From assembly GCF_900109355.1 (NCBI RefSeq), contig NZ_FOBF01000001.1, positions 487,613-551,612 of the forward strand: DNA of 64,000 nt, read 5' to 3'. Source of the DNA: Nonomuraea pusilla (GTDB lineage: Bacteria > Actinomycetota > Actinomycetes > Streptosporangiales > Streptosporangiaceae). The notes under the pieces were generated by a model. That model saw only the letters and a program-made list of their open reading frames with translations, was not told the DNA's origin and did not search any database. The position numbers were made by a program, and so were the translations under genes. Positions 50,239 to 58,825 of the stretch are shown here, piece by piece. Every line of letters begins with the position of its first letter. Position 1 is the stretch's first letter.

Positions 50239-51480
50239 TCAGGACTCTCCCGGCTCCCCGGCTCGTTCAGCGGGGTCGCCGTCCTCGGCCCTGACCGTCA
50301 CGCGGTCGTCGCTCAGGCGGATCGTCAGCAGCGCTCCCGGCGCGATGTCCTTCGCCAGGCGCACCACCTCGCCCGACGGGTGCTGGACGATCGCGTACCC
50401 GCGCTCCAGCGTCGCCGCGGGCGACAGCGCCACCAGGCGGGCCCGCAGATGCACCAGGTCGTCCTCGGCGCGGTCGAGCGAGCTCGACAGGCACCGCCTG
50501 GCCCGCTCGCGCAGCGCGTCGACCTGCTCGGCCCGGCGTTCGAGCTCACGCACCGGGTCGGCCAGCGACGGCCGCGACCGCACCGCCGTCAGCCACGACA
50601 TCTCGCGGTCGAGCCACCCGCTCACCACCCTGCGCCCCCGGTCGCGGAGCTGGCGCACCAGCGCGAGCTGCTCGCCCACGTCCGGCACGACCTTCTTGGC
50701 GGCGTCGGTGGGCGTGGAGGCGCGCACGTCGGCGACCAGGTCGAGCAGCGGGCTGTCCTGCTCGTGGCCGATCGCGCTCACCACCGGCGTACGGCACGCC
50801 GCCACCGCCCGCACCAGCGTCTCGTCCGAGAACGGCAGCAGGTCCTCCAGCGAACCGCCGCCCCTGGCCACCACGATCACGTCCACGTCGCCGTCGGCGT
50901 CCAGCTTGCGCAGCGCCTCGGTCACCTCGCCCACCGCGTACGGACCCTGGACCGCCACCTGCTCCACCTTGAACCGCACCGCCGGCCAGCGGCGGCGCGC
51001 GTTCTCCAGCACGTCCCGCTCGGCGGCCGACTCGCGGCCGCAGACCAGGCCCACCGTCCCGGGCAGGAACGGCAGGCGGCGCTTCCTGTCGGCGTTGAAC
51101 AGGCCCTCGGCGGCGAGCAGCCGGCGCAGCCGTTCGAGCCTGGCCAGCAGCTCGCCCACGCCGACAGGCCGGATCTCCAGCGCCGTGAACGCGAACGAGC
51201 CCTTGTTGACCCAGAAGTCCGGTTTGACGTGCAGCACCACGCGCGCGCCGTCGGCCGGGCGCGGCACCGCCGCCTCGTACACGCCGCGGGGCGCGGTGAC
51301 CCGGGCCGACACGTTCGCCACCGGGTCGCGCAGCGTCATGAAGACGGTGCCGCCGCGCGCGCTCAGCTCCGTGATCTGACCTTCGACCCAGACCGTGCCG
51401 AGCCTGCCGATCCAGCCGCCGACCATCTGCAGCACGGTACGGATCGGCAGGGGAGACTCGGGCGAGGTCTTCGACGTCAT
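50239..51480 (-). CDS. xseA: Exodeoxyribonuclease VII large subunit
   Basis: A 413-residue catalytic subunit. The N-terminal OB fold ([24 protein letters not shown]) binds single-stranded DNA. The central nuclease domain has the characteristic [20 protein letters not shown] and [29 protein letters not shown]-terminal coiled coil, where XseB binds, is at about 270-350. The ATG is at 51480. It leads away from the lipid-droplet-type gene and ispH, the conserved order in actinobacteria, but its small-subunit partner has been moved. Confidence 0.95.
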   Translation of the reverse strand: MTSKTSPESPLPIRTVLQMVGGWIGRLGTVWVEGQITELSARGGTVFMTLRDPVANVSARVTAPRGVYEAAVPRPADGARVVLHVKPDFWVNKGSFAFTALEIRPVGVGELLARLERLRRLLAAEGLFNADRKRRLPFLPGTVGLVCGRESAAERDVLENARRRWPAVRFKVEQVAVQGPYAVGEVTEALRKLDADGDVDVIVVARGGGSLEDLLPFSDETLVRAVAACRTPVVSAIGHEQDSPLLDLVADVRASTPTDAAKKVVPDVGEQLALVRQLRDRGRRVVSGWLDREMSWLTAVRSRPSLADPVRELERRAEQVDALRERARRCLSSSLDRAEDDLVHLRARLVALSPAATLERGYAIVQHPSGEVVRLAKDIAPGALLTIRLSDDRVTVRAEDGDPAERAGEPGES

Positions 51481-51506
51481 GGCGGAAGACTACGCGCCGC
51501 CCGCGC

Positions 51507-52475
51507 CTACGCCTCGGCCTGGAGCTTGGCCAGGCGGTTCTCGTACATGCGGACGACGTCCGCGCGGGCCTGCGTGGCGCGCTCGTACTCCAGGAGGGCG
51601 GCGATCTGCGCGGCGTCCTTGCCGCGCATCCTGGCCCTCAGGGAGGCGACGGACAGCCCGGCGTACCCGGGCAGCGGCTCCGCCGGCGCCCCCTCACCGG
51701 CGCCGGGCTTCTCGGCGGCGGGCGCGGGTTCCTCGGCGGCGGCGGGAGCGGGCTCCTCAGCGACGGCGGGCGCCTCGGCGACGGGCTCGACCGCCTTCTC
51801 CAGCACGGCCTCGCCCTGAGCAGGGGTCTCCTGCACGGCCTTGTCCTGGACAGGCGTCACCTGCGCGGCCGGCTCCTGGACAGGCGTCACCTGCGCGGCC
51901 GGCTTCTGGGCGGGCGCCTCCTGAGCGACGGTCTCCTGGGCGGGCGCCTCCTGGACCGGCGCCTCCTGGACCTTCGCCTCCTGCTTCGCCGGCGCGGGCT
52001 CCTCCGCCTTCTCCTCCGTCTTCTTCTTCGCAGGCTTGAAGATGACCGGCTCGGGCTTGGCCGGGGCGGAGCCGTTCGACTCGGCCCTGACCTGGTCGGC
52101 CTTGACCTGCTCGGCCTTGGCCTGCTCGGCTTCGGCCTGGTCGGGGCCGGGCTGGCCGGCGTCCGCCTCGGCCCCGGCCTTCGGCCGCGGCGCGAAGATG
52201 ACCGGCTCCTTGCGGGCCGGCTTCTCCTCCTCGGCCTCGGCCTCGGCGAGCTGCGCGGCCGCAGCCCCTGCGGCGGGCTCCTGCTCCTCCTCGCGGTCCT
52301 CCTTGCCGAAGCCCTTGACCGAGTTCTTGATCCGGTCGACCACCAGCAGCGCCTGGCCCGCGGCGCTGAGCGTGGTCTGGACCACGAAGAGCGGGAGGTC
52401 CTTGGCCTTCTCCTTGAGCTGGTCCTTGTCGGTGACGGTCTTGGCGATGTTGCGTATCACGTCGCTGAGGGACAT
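51507..52475 (-). CDS. Lipid-droplet-associated-type protein with Ala/Glu/Pro-rich repeats
   Basis: A 322-residue protein. The N-terminal helical domain (about residues 1-58; ...LKEKAKDLPLFVVQTTLSAAGQALLVVDRIKNSVKGFGKED) is followed by a long acidic, Ala/Gln/Pro-rich disordered region with repeated QEAPAQE, QVTPVQ and EPVIF.P units. A C-terminal helix pair (GLSVASLRARMRGKDAAQIAALLEYERATQARADVVRMYENRL) ends it. Proteins with this N- and C-terminal pattern lie between xseA and ispH in many actinobacteria, and Rhodococcus members coat lipid droplets. Members I know are shorter, so the middle is expanded here. ATG 52475 follows GGGAG. Confidence 0.75.
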   Translation of the reverse strand: MSLSDVIRNIAKTVTDKDQLKEKAKDLPLFVVQTTLSAAGQALLVVDRIKNSVKGFGKEDREEEQEPAAGAAAAQLAEAEAEEEKPARKEPVIFAPRPKAGAEADAGQPGPDQAEAEQAKAEQVKADQVRAESNGSAPAKPEPVIFKPAKKKTEEKAEEPAPAKQEAKVQEAPVQEAPAQETVAQEAPAQKPAAQVTPVQEPAAQVTPVQDKAVQETPAQGEAVLEKAVEPVAEAPAVAEEPAPAAAEEPAPAAEKPGAGEGAPAEPLPGYAGLSVASLRARMRGKDAAQIAALLEYERATQARADVVRMYENRLAKLQAEA

Positions 52476-52577
52476 GACGTCTCCCTGGGAGGTCAGTATT
52501 GGACAGCCAGTCTCGCAAACGGCACGTAGCTCGCGCACGCGCGGGATCTGATGGCCGCTCCACGTAGCATAAGAAGT

Positions 52578-53546
52578 ATGGAGCCCCAGACCTCTACTTC
52601 CCGCCGAGTCCTCGTAGCCAGGCCTCGTGGCTACTGTGCCGGAGTCGATCGAGCCGTGGTGGCGGTCGAGAAGGCTCTGGAGCAGTACGGCGCGCCGATC
52701 TACGTCCGCAAGCAGATCGTGCACAACACGCACGTCGTCAGGACCCTGGAGGCCAGGGGAGCCATCTTCGTCGACGAGACCGAGGAGGTGCCCGAGGGCG
52801 AGATCGTGGTGTTCTCCGCCCACGGCGTGTCGCCCGCGGTGCACGAGGAGGCCAGGCAGCGCGGCCTGCGCACGATCGACGCCACCTGCCCGCTGGTGAC
52901 GAAGGTCCACAACGAGGCCAAGCGGTTCGCCGCCCAGGACTACGACATCCTGCTCATCGGCCACGAGGGGCACGAGGAGGTCGAGGGCACGTCGGGCGAG
53001 GCGCCCGACCACATCCAGCTCGTCGACGGGCTCGACTCCGTCGACAAGGTGCAGGTCAAGGACCCCGGCAAGCTCGTGTGGCTGTCGCAGACCACGCTGT
53101 CGGTCGACGAGACCACCGAGACGGTCGCCCGGCTCAAGGAGCGCTTCCCCACCCTGCTCGACCCGCCGAGCGACGACATCTGCTACGCCACCCAGAACCG
53201 CCAGACGGCCGTCAAGGAGATCGCCCGCGAGTCGCAGCTCGTGATCGTGGTCGGCTCGGAGAACTCGTCCAACTCGAAGCGGCTGGTCGAGGTGGCCAAG
53301 GACTACGGGGCCGACGCCGCGTACCTGGTCGACGACGCCTCCTTCATCCGGGAGGAGTGGCTCGACGGCGTCACCACGGTCGGCCTGACGAGCGGCGCGT
53401 CCGTGCCGGACGAGCTGGTGCAGGGCGTGCTCGCCTACCTGGCCGAGCGTGGCTTCGCCGACGTGCAGGAGGTCGAGGCGGTGGAGGAGAGCATGCGCTT
53501 CGCGCTGCCCCACGAGCTGCGCAAGGACCTCCGGGTCGTCTCCTAG
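52578..53546 (+). CDS. ispH: 4-hydroxy-3-methylbut-2-enyl diphosphate reductase
   Basis: A 322-residue iron-sulfur enzyme catalysing the last step of the MEP pathway, HMBPP to IPP and DMAPP. The three [4Fe-4S] cysteines are Cys20 (RGYCAGV), Cys104 (DATCPLV) and Cys202 (DICYATQNR). Also present are VHNTHVV, the catalytic Glu in [10 protein letters not shown], and [12 protein letters not shown] 52578 lies 7 nt after TAGCAT (52565-52570), a leaderless arrangement. It supplies precursors to the cis-prenyltransferase encoded at 13 kb. Three hairpin repeats follow. Confidence 0.97.
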   Translation: MEPQTSTSRRVLVARPRGYCAGVDRAVVAVEKALEQYGAPIYVRKQIVHNTHVVRTLEARGAIFVDETEEVPEGEIVVFSAHGVSPAVHEEARQRGLRTIDATCPLVTKVHNEAKRFAAQDYDILLIGHEGHEEVEGTSGEAPDHIQLVDGLDSVDKVQVKDPGKLVWLSQTTLSVDETTETVARLKERFPTLLDPPSDDICYATQNRQTAVKEIARESQLVIVVGSENSSNSKRLVEVAKDYGADAAYLVDDASFIREEWLDGVTTVGLTSGASVPDELVQGVLAYLAERGFADVQEVEAVEESMRFALPHELRKDLRVVS

Positions 53547-53555
53547 GCTCCCGCC

Positions 53556-53693
53556 TCCCGGCCGCCCAGCGTCTCTCGCCTGGCGGCCGGTACGCCTCAC
53601 GTCTCCCGGCCGCCCAGGGCGGGTCTCTCGCCCGGCCGCCGGTACGTCTCACGTTTCCGGGCCGCCCCGCGACACGCTTCGCGTGGCGGCCGG
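53556..53693. repeat. Three tandem hairpin-forming repeats after ispH
   Basis: About 50-bp units start near 53556, 53605 and 53657. Each opens with CCGG(G)CCGCC and closes with a CCGG-rich segment followed by TACGYCTCACGT in the first two. In the first unit CCGGCCGCC (53558-53566) pairs perfectly with GGCGGCCGG (53582-53590); the other two are diverged. They separate ispH from the convergent DUF6542 gene and probably act as a terminator cluster. Confidence 0.65.
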
Positions 53694-54221
53694 TCAGTCC
53701 TCGCCGCGTGGGGTGCCGTACACCCTCGGCTCGAAGTAGCCCTCGGGCTCGGGCACGAACGACTGTCGCGGGCGCGACGTCTCCGCGCCCGCCCGCAGCT
53801 CCTCGCGCAGGTCGCGGACGTTGTCGCGCAGGCCGCGCCGCCAGGCGACGGCCAGCACGAGGGCCGAGCCCGCGAACAGCCAGGGCGCCCCGCCGGTGAG
53901 CGACGTGTAGAGCCCGAGCGCCAGCGACTGCACGATCGACACCGAGCCGAACGCCCGCCCGAGCTCGACGAAGAGCGTCGCGCAGAAGAACACCAGGGGC
54001 GGCGTCACCACCAGCGACAGCAGCTCGCGCCGGTTGACCAGCACCACGCCGAGCAGGCTCGCGCCCACGAACGCCACGCCCACCACGAACGTCCGGCCGA
54101 CCAGCGCCGACAGCACGTAGCCCGCGAGGGTGCCGACGAGGGCGAGCGCGATGGCGCCGCGCGCGGTCAGCCTGACCGTCGAACGCCTGCCCTTCTCACC
54201 CACTGGCCCACCCCCGTTCAC
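53694..54221 (-). CDS. DUF6542 domain membrane protein
   Basis: A 175-residue membrane protein with four predicted helices (AIALALVGTLAGYVLSALVG; FVVGVAFVGASLLGVVLV; TPPLVFFCATLFVELGRAF; WLFAGSALVLAVAW). A charged C-terminal tail ends in FEPRVYGTPRGED. The DUF6542 family lies near ispH and ychF in actinobacteria and has no known function. GTG 54221 overlaps the rmuC stop (GTGA), so it is translationally coupled to rmuC; GTG 54203 with a G-rich site upstream is an alternative start. Confidence 0.83.
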   Translation of the reverse strand: MNGGGPVGEKGRRSTVRLTARGAIALALVGTLAGYVLSALVGRTFVVGVAFVGASLLGVVLVNRRELLSLVVTPPLVFFCATLFVELGRAFGSVSIVQSLALGLYTSLTGGAPWLFAGSALVLAVAWRRGLRDNVRDLREELRAGAETSRPRQSFVPEPEGYFEPRVYGTPRGED

Positions 54222-55474
54222 TGCGACCCGTTGGCCAACTTACCGTTCGCGTGCGAAATCAGAGATGTGGTTTCGAGCAGTTCGGGCGAGGACAGCGGCC
54301 GCGGCAGGGTGTCGAGCATCGCCGGCGTGTCGAGCTCGCCGTCGACGACGCCCAGATCGTGCAGCTTGCGCGCGGTGACCAGGACGCGGCTCTCAAGGGA
54401 ACCCACCGACTTGTTGTACGCCTCGACGGTCCTCGTCAGCGCCCTGCCCAGCGACTCGACGTTCCTGCCCAGCGACGACAGCCGCTCGTACAGCTCCTTG
54501 CCCAGCTCGAACACCGCGCGGGCGTTCTCGCTCAGCGCCGCCTGCTGCCAGGCGTAGTGCGCGGTGCGCAGCATCGTGATCAGCGTGGTCGGCGTGGCGA
54601 TGTGCACCCGCCGGTGCATGGCGTACTCCAGCAGCCCGGGGTCGCGCTCCAGCGCGGGCGCGAGGAACGCCTCGCCGGGGATGAACAGCACCACGAACTC
54701 GGGCGACGGGTTGAACCCCTGCCAGTACGACTTGGCCGCCAGCCGGTCGACGTGCTCGCGCAGGTGCCTTGCGTGCGCGTCGAGCCGCACGGAGGCCAGC
54801 GACTCGTCGGACGCCTCCGCCGCCTCCAGGTACGCCGCCAGCGAGACCTTCGAGTCGACGACGACGTTCTTGCCTCCGGCCAGCCGCACCACCATGTCGG
54901 GCCGCATGGAGCCCTCGGTGACCTGCTCGTCGAAGTCGCAGTGGCGCTGCATGCCGGCGATCTCGGCGACGCGCCTGAGCTGGAGCTCGCCCCACCGGCC
55001 GCGTGCCTCGGGCCGCTGCAGCGCCCGCACCAGGGCCGTGGTCTGCGAGCGCAGGCTCTCGTTGCTCTGCCGTACGAACTCCATCTGCTTGGACAGCTCG
55101 GCGCGGGCCGCCCGCTGGCCCGCCTCGGTGTCGCGCAGCTGGGCCTCGACCCTGGCGAGCGCGTCCTTCAGCGGTTCGACGAGGTGCTCGACGGCCTGCC
55201 TGCGCTGGTCGAGGTCTCCCGCGGCCTCGGCGCGGGAGGCGGCGAGCCGGGTCTCCGCGAGCTCCAGGAAGCGGACGTTGTTGACGTCGAGCGCGCGCGT
55301 GGACAGCGCCTGGAAGCGCTCGGCGAGCTGCCCCTCGACGTAGACCAGCTTCTCCTCCGCGGCCTTGGCCCGAGCCCCCGCCTCGGCCACCCGCACGGCC
55401 GCGCGGGTCCTGGCCACCAGGAATCCGACGAGCAGCCCGATCGCGAGGCCGAGGAGGAGCGAGACGAGGTCCAC
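54218..55474 (-). CDS. rmuC: DNA recombination protein RmuC
   Basis: A 418-residue protein with an N-terminal membrane anchor (VSLLLGLAIGLLVGFLVARTRAAV, residues 3-26), a long coiled coil (about 30-150) and a C-terminal nuclease-like domain. The domain has RGRWGELQLRRVAEIAGM, DMVVRLAGGKNVVVDSKVSLAAYL (PD-(D/E)XK-like Asp and Lys) and SPEFVVLFIPGEAFLAPAL. RmuC limits inversions between short inverted repeats, by an unknown mechanism. GTG 55474 gives a start directly at the anchor; longer in-frame sequence upstream is GC-rich noise. It is divergent from ychF. Confidence 0.92.
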   Translation of the reverse strand: MDLVSLLLGLAIGLLVGFLVARTRAAVRVAEAGARAKAAEEKLVYVEGQLAERFQALSTRALDVNNVRFLELAETRLAASRAEAAGDLDQRRQAVEHLVEPLKDALARVEAQLRDTEAGQRAARAELSKQMEFVRQSNESLRSQTTALVRALQRPEARGRWGELQLRRVAEIAGMQRHCDFDEQVTEGSMRPDMVVRLAGGKNVVVDSKVSLAAYLEAAEASDESLASVRLDAHARHLREHVDRLAAKSYWQGFNPSPEFVVLFIPGEAFLAPALERDPGLLEYAMHRRVHIATPTTLITMLRTAHYAWQQAALSENARAVFELGKELYERLSSLGRNVESLGRALTRTVEAYNKSVGSLESRVLVTARKLHDLGVVDGELDTPAMLDTLPRPLSSPELLETTSLISHANGKLANGSQ

Positions 55475-55640
55475 CCCACCGATGATGGCAAAGCACCGCG
55501 CGGCCCTCCGCACCGACACGCCCGGCCATCGCGGTGGGCGAACACGCGGGCCGGCACGGCACGCGGACGCCCGCCGGAGTGGGCCCGGCGGCCGTCCCGG
55601 CGCACGGTGCGCACCTTGCCAGCAAGTAAACTCACTGTCC

Positions 55641-56717
<1,077 letters not shown>

Positions 56718-56800
56718 TTCCTGGACCACTGCCGCGTCAACCAGTTCGAGGGCCCACGCGTCGAATCGTCACGGCGTTCACGCTGACTCGGGAGGCCCTC

Positions 56801-57100
56801 ATGATCCGACGCATCATCCGGAAGCGACGCCCCGCGCCCACGCTCGCGGGCATCAGCCTGGAGGAGGAGCTCGCCCTGATCAGGGTCGAGCTCATGTACG
56901 GCCTGCGCGTCAACCGTGAGGCGTACCTGCGGAGGAAGGCCGAGGAGCGCGACGAACTGGCGAGCCGCATGCGCGAGCAGGACGCGGCCGCCATGCTGGC
57001 GAGCCTGCGCGGGTCGCTGGAGCGTGCCGTCCGCCCCACTGTCGTCGATCTGCAGAGCAGGCGGCAGGCGCGTCCCGCCCAGGATCCCGAGCCCGCCTGA
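56801..57100 (+). CDS. Small charged helical protein, family not recognised
   Basis: A 99-residue soluble protein. A basic N-terminus (MIRRIIRKRRPAP) is followed by one long amphipathic region, ISLEEELALIRVELMYGLRVNREAYLRRKAEERDELASRMREQDAAAML, likely a coiled coil, and then a variable tail. The ATG at 56801 follows GGGAGG. It begins 83 bp after ychF. No catalytic motif was seen; the helix could mediate protein or nucleic-acid contacts. Confidence 0.6.
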   Translation: MIRRIIRKRRPAPTLAGISLEEELALIRVELMYGLRVNREAYLRRKAEERDELASRMREQDAAAMLASLRGSLERAVRPTVVDLQSRRQARPAQDPEPA

Positions 57101-57427
57101 CACCCCCTCCTGCCCGCCGTCATACCGAATAGGCAGGTCGTTAGAGTCCATCCCTTTTTTGGACAGGAATCCGTGGCTGTCACGCTACCGGGCTTAAGGC
57201 ATCGTGCCTGGTCAAAAGCCTAATTCACCGCGAACCATCAGGAACGGACACAGGGACGCGCGTTCCGTGGCCGGTTTGCCGTCAGGGCGGCGATGCCTGC
57301 AGCATAGGCGTGGCTTTCCTGGAACAATGGCGGGGACCGGATAGGGTGACTGCTTCACCGCGGATGATGGGGATCGGCAACGGACGACACCGCGCCAGCC
57401 GGGGGGATCGGCGCGAGCGGAGGCGTG
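57101..57427 (+). other. Long intergenic region and leader before the TcpC-type locus
   Basis: No gene was found in these 327 bp. The stretch is less GC-rich than its surroundings near 57115-57240 and contains small pairing elements (GTCC...GGAC around a CCCTTTTTT run at 57152-57158; GGCTT...AAGCC near 57190-57220). The TAGGGT at 57342-57347 is a good -10 box for the downstream locus. A small RNA in the left part is possible but not shown. Confidence 0.45.
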
Positions 57428-58444
57428 ATGGCTCGTAGGTCTACCGTCCAGCACGGTCCTCGGATCGCTGGCGATCCCGGGCTTTCCGGACATCCGGAGA
57501 TCGACGACTTCGAGGCGCCGCCGCCCCGCAAGCCGCGGCGCGGCGGGTGGTCGGGCGGCGGAGGCCGCTGGCTGGTGTGGACCGGCCGTGTCATTCTTTG
57601 GGCGCTTATTGTAGTAATCGTGGTGAATGGGATCCGTGCCCCATTTGAGCGGTTTACGCAGCAGGCGGCGCCTGCCGCCGACCCCGTTAACCAGGCACAT
57701 CACGGATTTCCCGCCGACCGGGGCATGGCCTTCGCCGCCCAGTTCGCGGGGGTGTATCTGAATTTCAGCCCGGAAGACGCCGCGAGCAGGTCAGGAAAGC
57801 TCGCCGCGTTCCTGCCCGAGGGCATGGACCAGCAGGCCGGATGGGACGGTTACGGCAAGTACTCCGCCGTGGCCGTCCAGCCGTACGACATCGAGACCAC
57901 CGACGCCCAGAACGCCGTGGTCACGGTGGCCTTCCAGAGCGGGCCCCGCAGGTTCCTGCTGTCGGTGCCCGTCTACTACTCGGGCGACGAGGCGGGCAAG
58001 CGCTTCGTCGTCTCGGGCAGGCCCGCGATCCTGCCCGCCCCGGCCCCGGCCGACCTGCCGCAGCTCGCCAAGCCCGAGACCGACGACGCCGCGGCGGCCG
58101 AGCTGAAGCCGCAGCTCGAAGGCTTCTTCAAGGACTACGCCTCCGGCGACGCCGCCGGGCTGCAGCGCTACGTCGCCGCCGGCAAGAGCCTGCCGAGCTT
58201 CGGAGGCTCCTTCACCTTCGCGGAGCTCAAGGAAGTCGTGGTGCCCGTGGGGGGTGCCACCAGAGAGATACAGGCGGTCGTGGAGTGGCTCGTGCCGACG
58301 GCGTCGGCCTCGGCCGCTCCGAACACCACCGACCCCGGCGCGGTCGGCGGCCGGTTGGAGCAGGCCTACCGGTTGACCGTCGAAAAGCAGGGCGACAAGT
58401 GGTATGTCGCCGACATCCGCGGCGCGGGTCGGCGAGTTGGATAG
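57428..58444 (+). CDS. TcpC-family conjugal transfer protein
   Basis: A 338-residue membrane protein. A Pro/Arg-rich cytoplasmic N-terminus is followed by one helix (WTGRVILWALIVVIVVNGIRAPF, about residues 43-65) and two extracytoplasmic NTF2-like domains: about 85-190, with FAAQFAGVYLNFSPEDAASRSGKLAAFLP, and about 210-335, with LEGFFKDYASGDAAGLQRYV. This is the VirB8/TcpC architecture, a scaffold of type IV-like transfer channels. ATG 57428 lies 4 nt after GGAGG. It heads a run with a two-TM protein, a TcpE fusion and a VirB4-type ATPase. Confidence 0.87.
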   Translation: MARRSTVQHGPRIAGDPGLSGHPEIDDFEAPPPRKPRRGGWSGGGGRWLVWTGRVILWALIVVIVVNGIRAPFERFTQQAAPAADPVNQAHHGFPADRGMAFAAQFAGVYLNFSPEDAASRSGKLAAFLPEGMDQQAGWDGYGKYSAVAVQPYDIETTDAQNAVVTVAFQSGPRRFLLSVPVYYSGDEAGKRFVVSGRPAILPAPAPADLPQLAKPETDDAAAAELKPQLEGFFKDYASGDAAGLQRYVAAGKSLPSFGGSFTFAELKEVVVPVGGATREIQAVVEWLVPTASASAAPNTTDPGAVGGRLEQAYRLTVEKQGDKWYVADIRGAGRRVG

Positions 58445-58489
58445 ACCCTGTGCCGCACTGCTGATCGGTACCCCCCGGGAGGACGAGAA

Positions 58490-58771
58490 GTGACCTTGAA
58501 GACCGTACTGCTCACCTTGATCGAGATGTCGCCCTCACCGGCGCCCACCGGGGTCAACACCGAGGGGCTCGCGAACTTCCTTCGCGCGTTCTTCGCGCCG
58601 TTGTTCCTGGTCGTGGTGTCCGTGGTGGCGCTGTTCTTCCTCTTCACCCGTGAGATCACCCGCTTCGTGCAGTTCCTGATCCTGGCCGTCGCGATCGGGG
58701 TGATCTTCTACGTGCCCAACATCATCGAGGTGACCGCGAAGGCGATCGCGGGCGCCTTGGGCATCAGATGA
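58490..58771 (+). CDS. Small membrane protein of the transfer locus (TcpD/VirB2-like)
   Basis: A 93-residue protein with an N-terminal hydrophobic stretch and two clear helices (FLRAFFAPLFLVVVSVVALFFLFT; FVQFLILAVAIGVIFYVPNII) joined by a short basic loop, and a C-terminal amphipathic helix (VTAKAIAGALGIR). Size and topology fit the small TcpD or pilin-like subunits of Gram-positive transfer systems. GTG 58490 follows GGGAGGACG. It lies 45 bp after the TcpC-type gene and 54 bp before the TcpE fusion. Confidence 0.75.
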   Translation: MTLKTVLLTLIEMSPSPAPTGVNTEGLANFLRAFFAPLFLVVVSVVALFFLFTREITRFVQFLILAVAIGVIFYVPNIIEVTAKAIAGALGIR

Positions 58772-58825
58772 GGGTTGAGACCGCTCCACGGCGGTCATGA
58801 ACGAGCGGGTGGAGAGGAGGACCGG

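Noticed and set aside
51507..53600. Lipid-droplet-type gene starting much further upstream
   Set aside because: The extension would run antisense through ispH; ATG 52475 has a ribosome-binding site and the expected N-terminus.
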